Source: Pseudomonas sp. 21 | Lineage (GTDB): Bacteria > Pseudomonadota > Gammaproteobacteria > Pseudomonadales > Pseudomonadaceae | Assembly (NCBI RefSeq): GCF_000955805.1 | Contig: NZ_JYOA01000003.1 | Location: 25,540 to 89,539 of the forward strand | Length of the DNA stretch: 64,000 bases | Reading direction: 5' to 3' | In this document: piece after piece, positions 56,481 through 64,000 of the stretch | How positions within the stretch are numbered: position 1 is the stretch's first letter | Layout: each line of letters begins with the position of its first letter | The notes under the pieces: generated by a model | Told to the model about the DNA's origin: nothing | Seen by the model: only the letters and a program-made list of their open reading frames with translations | Databases searched by the model: none | Program-made: the position numbers and the translations under genes

Positions 56481-56580
56481 CTCCACCCATCGGAGAGATG
56501 GGGGAGCCGGCAGGCGGAGGGGAAGGCGGGATGTGCCGCCCGGTCTGTGCCGGGCTGGCGTTCAGGCGGCCTTGGCCGCC
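56481..56580 (-). other. Three tandem stem-loops between dppA3-like gene and opdP
   Basis: The 162-base gap contains GGCGGCC-GGCCGCC (56565-56580), GCCCGG-(6)-CCGGGC (56538-56555) and a bulged stem around CCCATC-(5)-GATGGG (56481-56506). None is followed by a T tract on the minus strand. They may separate or stabilise the messages of the binding protein and porin. Confidence 0.55.
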
Positions 56581-56596
56581 GGTGTCGGGGCGGCGA

Positions 56597-58204
56597 TCAG
56601 GGCTGGTTGGCCACGCCGTAGAAAGAGTTGCGCCCGAAGGGACTGATCAGGAAACCCTGCACCGATTTGCGCATGGGCTGGTAGACGGTGGAGTGAGCGA
56701 TCGGGCTGATGGGCAGCTGCTGGGCGAGGAGCTGCTGGGCCTTCTGATAGAGGGCGACGCGCTGGTCGTGGTCGGTGGTGGTCTTGGCCTGGCGAACCAG
56801 CTTGTCGTAGTCGGCGTCGCACCACTTGGAGACGTTGTTGCCGTTAACCGAGTCGCAACCATAGAGCGTGCCCAGCCAGTTGTCCGGATCACCGTTGTCA
56901 CCGGTCCAACCGAACAGCATGGCGTCGTGCTCGCCGGCGTGGGCACGCTTGATGTACTCGCCCCACTCGTAGGTGACGATCTTCGCCTGGATGCCGACCT
57001 TGGCCCAGTCGGCCTGGATCATCTCGGCCATCAACTTGGCGTTGGGGTTGTACGGGCGTTGCACGGGCATCGCCCACAGGGTGATCTGGGTGCCTTCGGC
57101 GACGCCGGCTTTCTTCAGCAGCGCCCTGGCCTGCTCCGGGTCGTAGGCCTGGCCCTTGATCGATTCGTCATAGGACCACTGCGTCGGCGGCATGGCGTTC
57201 ACCGCCAGCTGGCCGGCGCCCTGGTAGATCGCGTCGATGATCGCCTGCTTGTTCAGCGCCATGTCCAGCGCGCGGCGTACATCGGTCTTGTCCAGCGGGG
57301 CGTGGGTGACGTTGTAGGCGAGGTAGCCGAGGTTGAAGCCCGGCTGCGACGGCATGTTCAGGTTCGGGGCCTGCCTCAGCGCCTCGAGGTCCGCCGGGCG
57401 CGGGTTCAGGGTGATCTGGCATTCGCCGGCCTTGAGCTTCTGCATGCGCACCGAGGCATCGGTGTTGATCGCGAAGACCAGGTTGTCGACCTTCACGTCA
57501 TCGGGCTTCCAGTAATCCTTGTTGCCCTTGAAGCGGATCATCGCGTCCTTCTGGTAGCGGCTGAACACGAAGGGACCGGTGCCGATGGGCTTCTGGTTGA
57601 TCTCGCCGGGCTTGCCCTGCTGGAGCAACTGGTCGGCGTACTCGGCGGACTGGATCACTGCGAAGTTCATCGCCAGGTTCTGCACGAAGGCCGCGTCGAC
57701 CTCGTTCAGGGTGAAGGTCACGGTGTGCTCGTCGACCTTGCTGACCCCGGCGATGTTGCGATCCAGGCCCATGTCGGTGAAGTACGGGAATTCGGTGGGG
57801 TACGCCTGGCGGAACGGCTGCTGCTTGTCGAGCATGCGGTTGAAGGTGAACAGCACGTCGTCGGCGTTGAATTCGCGGGTCGGCTTGAAGTAGTCGGTGG
57901 TGTGGAACTTCACGCCTGGGCGCAGGTGGAAGGTCCAGGTCTTGCCATCGGCGGAGGTTTCCCAGCTCTGCGCCAGGGCCGGTTGGGCTTCGGTGCCGCC
58001 GCGCTGGAACTGCACGAGGCGGTTGAACAGGGTTTCCGAGGTGGCGTCGTAATCGGTGCCGGTGGTGTATTGGCCGGGGTCGAAACCCGCCGGGCTGCCT
58101 TCGGAGCAGTACACCAGGCTGGTGGCGGCCTGGGCCGCGGAGCCAGCGAGCAGCAGCCCGCCGAAGGCGAGTGCGTGCAGGGGATTACGTCGCATCTTGC
58201 GCAT
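56597..58204 (-). CDS. Peptide-binding protein (DppA3/PA4500-like)
   Basis: A 535-residue family 5 binding protein. Signal peptide MRKMRRNPLHALAFGGLLLA ends near AQAA, then TSLVYCSEGSPAGFDPGQYTTGT. It is most similar to the protein at 62061-63662 (shared CSEGSPAGFDPGQYTTGT and NPNAKLMAEM). It uses DppBCDF, since it has no transporter of its own. A candidate PsdR operator lies about 162 bases upstream. Confidence 0.93.
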   Translation of the reverse strand: MRKMRRNPLHALAFGGLLLAGSAAQAATSLVYCSEGSPAGFDPGQYTTGTDYDATSETLFNRLVQFQRGGTEAQPALAQSWETSADGKTWTFHLRPGVKFHTTDYFKPTREFNADDVLFTFNRMLDKQQPFRQAYPTEFPYFTDMGLDRNIAGVSKVDEHTVTFTLNEVDAAFVQNLAMNFAVIQSAEYADQLLQQGKPGEINQKPIGTGPFVFSRYQKDAMIRFKGNKDYWKPDDVKVDNLVFAINTDASVRMQKLKAGECQITLNPRPADLEALRQAPNLNMPSQPGFNLGYLAYNVTHAPLDKTDVRRALDMALNKQAIIDAIYQGAGQLAVNAMPPTQWSYDESIKGQAYDPEQARALLKKAGVAEGTQITLWAMPVQRPYNPNAKLMAEMIQADWAKVGIQAKIVTYEWGEYIKRAHAGEHDAMLFGWTGDNGDPDNWLGTLYGCDSVNGNNVSKWCDADYDKLVRQAKTTTDHDQRVALYQKAQQLLAQQLPISPIAHSTVYQPMRKSVQGFLISPFGRNSFYGVANQP

Positions 58205-58365
58205 TGCCTGACCTCATTCTTGTTTTTCTGAGGGGGCCGGCGAACCGATGGGGTTTGCAGCCGGCCTGGTCGGACTGGTCCGGATAAGGCCTATCCATTC
58301 ATGGTCGGGCTGTGCCCGGCCACGCCGCGCCGAAGTTAAGTCAGGCTGAAATCAAGTTCAACTTA

Positions 58366-58389
58366 AAATTCAGTGGCACTGAAAATTTT
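58366..58389 (-). promoter_or_regulatory. Candidate PsdR operator upstream of the dppA3-like gene
   Basis: On the minus strand AAAATTTTCAGTGCCACTGA and three to four further A/T form a dyad (CAGTG and CACTG arms around one base). The 12-mer AATTTTCAGTGC is repeated exactly between psdR and mdpA. The site is AT-rich against the local background. Confidence 0.6.
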
Positions 58390-58402
58390 GCTGGTCTGTG
58401 AA

Positions 58403-58966
58403 TCAGGTGGCGGGATGTTCGCCGAACAGCGGAAGGGTGGTGACGGTGAGCATTTCCGCCACGCTGTCACCGATATTGCGCAGGCAGTGACGCTTGCCGG
58501 AGTCGAAGTGGACGGAGTCGCCGGGGCCCAGCGGATAGGTGTGGCCATCGATGTCGTAGGCGATGCGCCCGGTGAGGACGTAGGCGAATTCCGAGCCGTC
58601 GTGGGTGATCAGTTCGGATTCGTAACCCACCGGGACCGTCACCTTCACCGCGTTCAACTGGTTGCCGGGGAAGCTGCTGGACAGCCGCTCGTAGCTCAGT
58701 GGCTGGCCTTCGATGGTGTAGCGCACGCGCTCGCCCTGGTGCGAGTCCGGCGGAATCTGCTGCGGAGAGTCGAAGAGGGCGTTGAGCGGCACGTCCAGCG
58801 CCTTGGCGATGCTGGCCAGGGAGGACAGTGATACGCCAGTGAGGTTGCGCTCGGCCTGGGACAGGAAGCTGGCGGTCAGGCCCGATTCGGCGGCCACCTG
58901 GTTCAGGGTCTTCTTCGCTGCGCGCCGATAACGGCGCAGGCGTTCTCCGATACGATCTGCGGACAT
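58403..58966 (-). CDS. psdR: PsdR, XRE-cupin regulator of dipeptide use
   Basis: A 187-residue regulator. An N-terminal helix-turn-helix (RIGERLRRYRRAAKKTLNQV, AAESGLTASFLSQAERN) is joined to a C-terminal cupin domain (GSEFAYVLTGRIAYDIDGHT, LGPGDSVHFDSGKRHCLRNI). The start at 58966 (MSADRIGERL) is the conserved one. Its placement between dppA3-like and mdpA genes matches psdR of P. aeruginosa, a repressor of peptide uptake and MdpA. The cupin probably senses a peptide or amino acid. Confidence 0.93.
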   Translation of the reverse strand: MSADRIGERLRRYRRAAKKTLNQVAAESGLTASFLSQAERNLTGVSLSSLASIAKALDVPLNALFDSPQQIPPDSHQGERVRYTIEGQPLSYERLSSSFPGNQLNAVKVTVPVGYESELITHDGSEFAYVLTGRIAYDIDGHTYPLGPGDSVHFDSGKRHCLRNIGDSVAEMLTVTTLPLFGEHPAT

Positions 58967-59087
58967 TGGCAAGGCTCTTGTGGGACGCCGGCAGCATACC
59001 AGTGTCGTCGACGGGTGAGAGCATCGAGCCATCAGCGGATGAAAAATCACCCACCAGGATACCGAACACCGAAAAGCCTTTGACCGG

Positions 59088-59110
59088 AATTTTCAGTGCT
59101 GCTTAAATTT
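59088..59110 (+). promoter_or_regulatory. Candidate PsdR operator between psdR and mdpA
   Basis: AATTTTCAGTGC followed by an AT-rich partial dyad (TGCTTAAATTT). Compared with the site at 58366-58389, 19 of 23 positions agree. It lies 35 bases before the mdpA ATG and 122 bases from the psdR ATG. Confidence 0.6.
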
Positions 59111-59144
59111 CGTGTCGTTTCATTCCATTCCTCGGGAGAGCCAC

Positions 59145-60362
59145 ATGACATTGGGAGTTGGGGGCATGAGCCCCGAGCAGGCGCTGGCGAAATTGCAGGT
59201 CATGACGGCCGGCGCTCGGCCCATTGCGCTCGAGGAGTACCAGGCTCGGATCGGTCGGCTGCAGCAACTGATGCAGGCTCGGGAGATCTCGGCCGTGTTC
59301 ATCGACGCCGGCAGCTCGCTGGTCTATTTCACCGGCCTGAAGTGGAGCCCCAGCGAACGGCTGGTGGGGGCGTTGGTTCCGGCGCGGGGTGAGGTGCGTT
59401 TCATCGCGCCGGCCTTCGAGGAAGGCACGGTGCGCGATCTGCAGGTGCTGCCCGGCAGCATCAGTGTGTGGGCCGAGCATGAAAGCCCGTTCACCCTGCT
59501 GGCTGGGATGCTGGCTGAGATCGAGGTGCGCGAGGGCGCGCGGGTCGGTCTTTCCCACAGCCTGCCGTTCGGCATGTACGAGCGTTTGCGCCAGGCGACG
59601 GGCACGCTGCAACTGGTGGACGCCGGCTCATTGATCGAGCAGTGCCGTCGCTGCAAATCGCTGGCGGAGCTGGCGCTGATGCAGCGGGCGAAGGACATGA
59701 CCCTGGAAGTGCACAAGGCCGCTGCGAGCATCCTCCGCGAGGGCATCAGCACCACCGAGGTAACGCGCTTCATCGAGGCGGCGCACCGGCGGGTCGGCGC
59801 ACCGGGTTCGACCTTCTGCATCGTGCTGTTCGGCGAAGACAGCGCCTTCCCCCATGGCGTGCGCCAACCGCGCCCGCTGCGTGACGGTGACATGGTGCTG
59901 ATCGACACGGGTTGCCAGCTGTTCGGCTACCACTCGGATATCACCCGCAGCTATGTGTTCGGCTCGCCCAGCGCACGCCAGCGCGAGCTGTGGAACCTGG
60001 AGAAGGCCGCGCAGCTGGCCGCTTTCGGCGCCGCCGTACTGGGTGAACCCTGCGAGCAGGTGGACGCCGCCGCCCGCCGTTGCCTGGAGGCGGGTGGCCT
60101 CGGGCCGGATTACGCATTGCCGGGCCTGCCGCATCGCACTGGCCACGGTATCGGCCTGGATATCCACGAAGGTCCGTACCTGGTGCGTGGCGACAGAACG
60201 CCGCTGGACGTCGGCATGTGCTTCAGCAACGAGCCGATGATCTGTGTGCCGGGGGAGTTCGGTATCCGTCTGGAGGACCACTTCTACATGACGGCCCAAG
60301 GCCCGCGCTGGTTCACCCAGCCGAGTCATTCGGTGGACGATCCCTTCGCCCTGGATGCCTGA
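59145..60362 (+). CDS. mdpA: MdpA, M24-family metallopeptidase
   Basis: A 405-residue creatinase/Xaa-Pro-dipeptidase-type metallopeptidase that hydrolyses imported dipeptides. The C-terminal pita-bread domain has the five metal ligands: DTGCQLFGYHSDITRSYVF (two Asp), GHGIGLDIHEGPYL (His), NEPMICVPGEFGIRLED (two Glu). The start ATG at 59145 follows GGGAGAG; an upstream ATG at 59112 adds 11 residues without a ribosome site. It is divergent from psdR with a candidate operator in between. Confidence 0.93.
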   Translation: MTLGVGGMSPEQALAKLQVMTAGARPIALEEYQARIGRLQQLMQAREISAVFIDAGSSLVYFTGLKWSPSERLVGALVPARGEVRFIAPAFEEGTVRDLQVLPGSISVWAEHESPFTLLAGMLAEIEVREGARVGLSHSLPFGMYERLRQATGTLQLVDAGSLIEQCRRCKSLAELALMQRAKDMTLEVHKAAASILREGISTTEVTRFIEAAHRRVGAPGSTFCIVLFGEDSAFPHGVRQPRPLRDGDMVLIDTGCQLFGYHSDITRSYVFGSPSARQRELWNLEKAAQLAAFGAAVLGEPCEQVDAAARRCLEAGGLGPDYALPGLPHRTGHGIGLDIHEGPYLVRGDRTPLDVGMCFSNEPMICVPGEFGIRLEDHFYMTAQGPRWFTQPSHSVDDPFALDA

Positions 60363-60369
60363 ATGCTCT

Positions 60370-60417
60370 CGTAGGAGCGGGCCATGCCCGCGATCGCGCG
60401 CATGGCCCGCTCCTACA
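60370..60417. repeat. REP-like inverted repeat between convergent mdpA and dppA2-like genes
   Basis: GTAGGAGCGGGCCATGCCCG and its inverse GCATGGCCCGCTCCTAC with an 8-10 base centre. A third inner-palindrome type, keeping the common GTAGGAGCG head. It occupies almost the whole gap between two convergent genes. Confidence 0.85.
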
Positions 60418-60418
60418 G

Positions 60419-62011
60419 TCAGGGTGCCAGTTCAACCCGCGAGAAGTTGTTCGACCCCAGCGGGCTCAGGGTGAAGCCGCTCACGCCTGGCCGCACCACG
60501 GCGAACTGCTTCGGGTACGCCAGGGCGATCCACGGCGCTTCGCGCTGGTAAATCGCCAGCGCCTGGCGGTAGAGGCCGGCACGGGCTTCCTGATCGGTAA
60601 TGGCGCGGGCCTGGCGCAGCAGTTCGTCGAACTCTGCGTTGCACCAGCCCGCCTGGTTCTCGCCACTCCTGGCGGCGGCGCAGGACAGGTTCGGTGTCAG
60701 GAAGTTGTCCGGGTCACCGTTGTCGCCGGCCCAGCCCATGAAGATCAGGTCGTGCTCGCCCTGCTTGGCGCGCTTGATCAGCTCACCCCATTCGAACACG
60801 CGGATATCGGCCTGGATGCCGATCTTGCCCAGGTCATCCTGCAGCATCTGTGCGCCGATGCCGGGGTTGGGGTTGGTCGGACCGCCGCCGGGGCGGGTCC
60901 AGATCGACAGTTTCAGGCCGGGCCTGATGCCGGCTTCTTCGAGCAATTGCTTGGCGCGCGCCGGGTCATGGGGCCAGACCTTGAGCTGCGGATCGGAGCC
61001 CCACAGTGTCGGCGGATAGGGCGCCACAGCCAGCGTCGCGGCGCCTTCGCCGAACTGTGCGCGCAGGTAGGCGTCGCGGTCGAAGGCGAGGTTGATCGCC
61101 TGGCGCACGCGCACGTCGTCCAGCGGCTTGTGCCGGGTATTGATCCCGACATAGGCGACCAGCAGCGAGTCCAGTTCCTCGATGGTCAGTTTCGGATCCT
61201 GGCGCAATGCGGGGATGTCGGTGGGCTTGGGGTAGACGGCTATCTGGCAGTCGCCGGCCTTGACCTTCTGGATACGCACGTTCGGATCGGGGGTGATCGC
61301 CAGCAGCAGGCGCTCGATCTTCGGCTTGCCGCCCCAGTAGTCCGGATTGGCGGTGAAGCGCACCTGGGCGTCCTTCTGGTAGCGCTGGAAGATGAAGGGC
61401 CCGGTGCCGATGGGCAGGTTGTTCAACTGGTCGGCCTTTTCGGCAGACAGCAGCAGGTCGCCGTACTCGGCGGAATAGATAGAGGCGAAGCCCATCGCCA
61501 GGTCGGCGAGGAAGGGCGCCTCGGGGTGCCTGAGAGTGAAGCGCACGCGGTGGTCGTCGAGCTTTTCCACCGCGCTGATCAGGCCGGGCAGGCCCATCGC
61601 CTCGGCGTAGGGGAAACCGCGCGGGGCGAGCTTGTTCCACGGGTGCTTCGGGTCGAGCTGGCGCTGGAAGCTCCAGAGCACGTCGTCGGCGTCGAACTCG
61701 CGGGTCGGGGTGAAGTAGTCGGTGCTGTGGAATTTCACGCCCTGACGCAGGGCGAAGGTGTACTGCAGGCCGTCGTCGCTGATCGCCCAGCTTTCTGCCA
61801 GCGCGGGCACCACGCGGATGCTGCCGGGGGCGAACTGCACCAGGCGCTCGAAGACCGTCTCGGCGGAGGCATCGGCGGTGGTGGCGGCGGTGTACTGGGT
61901 GATGTCGAACCCTTCCGGGCTGGCCTCGGTACACACCACCAGGGATTGGCCGAATGCCGGTGCGCAGCCGAGCAGGCTGGCCAGGGTCAGGCGGATGAGC
62001 GCTTTGCGCAC
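60419..62011 (-). CDS. Peptide-binding protein (DppA2/PA4497-like)
   Basis: A family 5 binding protein of about 530 residues. The start is taken as GTG at 62011 (MRKALIRLTLASLLG), giving a normal signal peptide ending at AFGQ before SLVVCTEASPEGFD. A GTG at 62044 would lie inside the loop of the preceding terminator hairpin. Closest in this window to DppA at 53466-55049. Confidence 0.92.
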   Translation of the reverse strand: MRKALIRLTLASLLGCAPAFGQSLVVCTEASPEGFDITQYTAATTADASAETVFERLVQFAPGSIRVVPALAESWAISDDGLQYTFALRQGVKFHSTDYFTPTREFDADDVLWSFQRQLDPKHPWNKLAPRGFPYAEAMGLPGLISAVEKLDDHRVRFTLRHPEAPFLADLAMGFASIYSAEYGDLLLSAEKADQLNNLPIGTGPFIFQRYQKDAQVRFTANPDYWGGKPKIERLLLAITPDPNVRIQKVKAGDCQIAVYPKPTDIPALRQDPKLTIEELDSLLVAYVGINTRHKPLDDVRVRQAINLAFDRDAYLRAQFGEGAATLAVAPYPPTLWGSDPQLKVWPHDPARAKQLLEEAGIRPGLKLSIWTRPGGGPTNPNPGIGAQMLQDDLGKIGIQADIRVFEWGELIKRAKQGEHDLIFMGWAGDNGDPDNFLTPNLSCAAARSGENQAGWCNAEFDELLRQARAITDQEARAGLYRQALAIYQREAPWIALAYPKQFAVVRPGVSGFTLSPLGSNNFSRVELAP

Positions 62012-62022
62012 GGCGGTTGCCG

Positions 62023-62053
62023 AAAGAAAGGGCCGCCGGGACACCCGGCGGCC
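62023..62053 (-). terminator. Terminator-like hairpin after the dppA1-like gene
   Basis: A perfect 10-base inverted repeat (GGCCGCCGGG and CCCGGCGGCC) with a 3-base loop, followed on the minus strand by CTTTCTTTC, 8 bases after the stop of the gene at 62061-63662. Confidence 0.85.
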
Positions 62054-62060
62054 GCTGGCC

Positions 62061-63662
62061 TTACTTGCCTACGCTGACGCCGTAGAACGAGTTCAGCGCG
62101 AACGGGCTGATCTTGAAGTCCTGCACCGTCTTGCGCATCGGCTGGTACACGGTGGAGTGGGCGATCGGGGTGATCGGCACCTGCTCCTTGAGGATGTGCT
62201 GGGCCTGCTTGTACAGCTCGGTGCGCTTGGCCTGGTCCGGGGTGCGCTTGGCATCCTTGATCAGCTTGTCGTAGGCCGGGTCGCACCATTTGGAGAAGTT
62301 GTTGCCGTCCACGGCGTCGCAGCCGTAGAGGGTGCCCAGCCAGTTGTCCGGGTCACCGTTGTCGCCGCTCCAGCCGATCAGCATGGCGTCGTGCTCGCCG
62401 CCCTTGGCGCGCTTGATGTACTCGCCCCATTCGTAGGTGACGATCTTCGCCTTGATGCCGACCTTGGCCCAGTCGGACTGCAGCATCTCGGCCATCAGCT
62501 TGGCATTGGGGTTGTACGGGCGCTGCACCGGCATGGCCCACAGGGTGATCTCGGTGCCTTCGGCGACGCCGGCCTTCTTCAGCAGTTCCTTGGCCTTCTC
62601 CGGGTTGTAGCCGGCATCCTTGATGCTGTCGTCGTAGGACCATTGGGTCGGCGGCATGCCGTTCACGGCGAGCTGGCCGGCGCCCTGGTAAACGGCGTCG
62701 ATGATCGCCTTCTTGTTCACCGCCATGTCCAGCGCCTCGCGCACTTCGAGCTTGTCGAACGGCTTGTGGGTGACGTTGTAGGCGATGTAGCCAAGGTTGA
62801 AGCCCGGCTGCGACGGCATGTTCAGGTTCGCGTCCTTCTTCAGCGACTCCAGGTCGGCGGGGCGCGGGAAGAGGGTGACCTGGCACTCGTTGGCCTTGAG
62901 CTTCTGCATGCGCACCGAGGCGTCGGTGTTGATGGCGAAGATCAGGTTGTCGATCTTCACCTCGCCCTTGTTCCAGTAGTCCGGGTTGGCCTTGAAGCGG
63001 ATCATCGCGTCCTTCTGGTAGCGACTGAACACGAACGGGCCGGTGCCGATGGGCTTCTGGTTGATGTCGGCGGCCTTGCCCTGCTTGAGCAACTGGTCGG
63101 CGTATTCGGCGGACTGGATCGAGGCGAAGCTCATGGCCAGGTTCTGGATGAACGCGGCGTCGACTTCGTTGAGGCTGAACTTGACGGTGTGGTCATCGAC
63201 CTTCTCCACCTTGGCAATGTTCGCGTCCATGCCCATGTCGGTGAAGTAGGGGAATTCGGTCTGGTACGCCTTACGGAACGGATGGTTCTTGTCGAGCATG
63301 CGGTTGAAGGTGAACAGCACGTCGTCGGCGTTGAACTCGCGGGTCGGCTTGAAGTAGTCGGTGGTGTGGAACTTCACGCCTGGGCGCAGGTGGAAGGTGT
63401 AGGTCTTGCCGTCATCGGATACGTCCCACTTTTCCGCCAGACCGGGGATGACCTGGGTGCCGCCGCGCTCGAACTGGGTGAGGCGGTTGAAGACCGTCTC
63501 GGCCGAGGCGTCGAAGTCGGTGCCGGTGGTGTACTGGCCGGGATCGAAGCCCGCGGGGCTGCCTTCGGAGCAGTAGACCAGGTTGTTGGCGGCGTGGGCG
63601 AGCGGGGCGCTGGCGATCAGCCCAGCGGCAATCATGGAGCGGATGACGGCGTTCTTACGCAT
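62061..63662 (-). CDS. Peptide-binding protein (DppA1/PA4496-like)
   Basis: A 533-residue family 5 binding protein. Signal peptide MRKNAVIRSMIAAGLIASAP ends near HAA (residue 25), then NNLVYCSEGSPAGFDPGQYTTGT. It is closely similar over the whole length to the protein at 56597-58204, implying duplication. It is presumed to feed peptides to DppBCDF. Followed by a terminator-like hairpin before the next gene. Confidence 0.93.
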   Translation of the reverse strand: MRKNAVIRSMIAAGLIASAPLAHAANNLVYCSEGSPAGFDPGQYTTGTDFDASAETVFNRLTQFERGGTQVIPGLAEKWDVSDDGKTYTFHLRPGVKFHTTDYFKPTREFNADDVLFTFNRMLDKNHPFRKAYQTEFPYFTDMGMDANIAKVEKVDDHTVKFSLNEVDAAFIQNLAMSFASIQSAEYADQLLKQGKAADINQKPIGTGPFVFSRYQKDAMIRFKANPDYWNKGEVKIDNLIFAINTDASVRMQKLKANECQVTLFPRPADLESLKKDANLNMPSQPGFNLGYIAYNVTHKPFDKLEVREALDMAVNKKAIIDAVYQGAGQLAVNGMPPTQWSYDDSIKDAGYNPEKAKELLKKAGVAEGTEITLWAMPVQRPYNPNAKLMAEMLQSDWAKVGIKAKIVTYEWGEYIKRAKGGEHDAMLIGWSGDNGDPDNWLGTLYGCDAVDGNNFSKWCDPAYDKLIKDAKRTPDQAKRTELYKQAQHILKEQVPITPIAHSTVYQPMRKTVQDFKISPFALNSFYGVSVGK

Positions 63663-63884
63663 ACGGACCTCTGTTTATTCTGGTTGTCATCGAGGGGCAG
63701 CCTCGTGAGCTGCGTTGCGTGAAACTATGCACGGCACATGCCGGGCGCAAGCTGCTGGCGGGGATGAGTGTAGAAGTTGTGACGCGGGTGCAAGGGAATG
63801 TCGCAATTTCGACAATGGGAACCGTGCAGTCGGGTGGCGGCGCCCCGGTCCCCGGAAGCGCCGCGCTGGTAGATGCCGCAGGTG

Positions 63885-64000
63885 TTACGGCATCTGCACC
63901 TCGATCGTGCCGTCGGCGCTGACGGTGACCTGGCTGGTGCCGGCTTCGATTTCCTGCGCCGGTGCCGAATCCATGGAGGCGAACTTGGCGGCGGCCATGC
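63885..64000 (-). CDS. C-terminal end of a SIMPL-domain (DUF541) protein, partial
   Basis: The window ends inside this gene. The last 37 codons read MAAAKFASMDSAPAQEIEAG and then TSQVTVSADGTIEVQMP with a TAA stop. The PAQEIEAGTSQVTVS ending resembles the C terminus of YggE-like SIMPL proteins, periplasmic proteins linked to oxidative stress defence. The ATG at 63998 is probably internal. An 8-base inverted repeat (AGATGCCG and CGGCATCT, 63871-63895) spans its stop codon. Confidence 0.65.
   Translation of the reverse strand, partial: MAAAKFASMDSAPAQEIEAGTSQVTVSADGTIEVQMP

Noticed and set aside
53466-56486. Reading dppA as a 1006-residue protein
   Set aside because: The frame is open upstream through opdP, but a signal peptide and family N terminus begin at 55049, and the upstream part is an out-of-frame reading of the porin.
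55457-58231. A 924-codon plus-strand frame opposite opdP and the dppA3-like gene
   Set aside because: Crosses two real genes and their gap on the other strand, with repetitive Val/Gly/Asp composition.
63871-63895. Inverted repeat at the end of the SIMPL-type gene considered as its terminator
   Set aside because: The stem spans the stop codon and is not followed by a T tract on the minus strand.

Overview
The window is a high-GC chromosomal segment from a Pseudomonas species close to the P. aeruginosa / P. citronellolis / P. nitroreducens group. The gene neighbourhoods fruR-fruIKA next to arn-ugd, nhaP next to the opuC-type transporter, speC-cptA-piuCAB-lpxO, and dppBCDF-opdP-psdR-mdpA follow the order I recall for P. 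aeruginosa PAO1. Many REP palindromes (core GAGCGAGCTTGCTCGCGAA) are also typical of this genus. I found no rRNA, tRNA, CRISPR array, prophage or classical insertion sequence. Accessory DNA is limited to REP elements, one REP-associated transposase and possibly the rtcB2-prfH pair.

Layout. 1-7.7 kb: TatD-type nuclease, the fructose regulator FruR/Cra (TTG start) and the divergent fructose PTS operon fruI-fruK-fruA behind a clear Cra-type operator. 7.7-16.7 kb: the complete lipid A aminoarabinose operon arnBCADTEF-ugd on the minus strand, nearly every junction a 4-base overlap, with a PmrA-type direct repeat upstream of arnB. 16.8-23.2 kb: an amino-acid uptake locus resembling a paralogue of aotJQMOP, whose first gene encodes an AruH-like aminotransferase fused to the ABC ATPase through a translated REP element. 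It also has a binding protein, two permeases, a TetR regulator and an AstE/AotO-like deacylase. 23.1-23.8 kb: a REP-associated tyrosine transposase framed by REP pairs. 23.8-31 kb: prfC, nhaP and a divergent osmoprotectant ABC operon with CBS domains on its ATPase. 31-42.8 kb: ornithine decarboxylase speC, phosphoethanolamine transferase cptA, the Fur-type piu iron cluster and lpxO. 42.8-45.2 kb: 5-oxoprolinase pxpABC. 45.2-48.4 kb: the ribosome-repair pair rtcB2-prfH with a possible 13-residue leader peptide, then an Lrp regulator divergent from a LysE-type exporter. 48.5-64 kb: the di/tripeptide utilisation locus (dppF, D, C, B, A, porin opdP, three more DppA-like binding proteins, regulator psdR, metallopeptidase mdpA), ending in a truncated SIMPL-domain gene.

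Together these genes describe sugar and peptide/amino-acid acquisition, envelope modification (Arn, CptA and LpxO all alter lipid A or LPS), osmotic and iron homeostasis, and translation rescue (PrfC, PrfH, RtcB2). The points most worth a second look are the REP-encoded aminotransferase-ABC ATPase fusion, the rtcB2-prfH operon with its possible leader peptide and hairpin, and a matching AT-rich dyad found only upstream of dppA3 and between psdR and mdpA, a good candidate for the PsdR operator.
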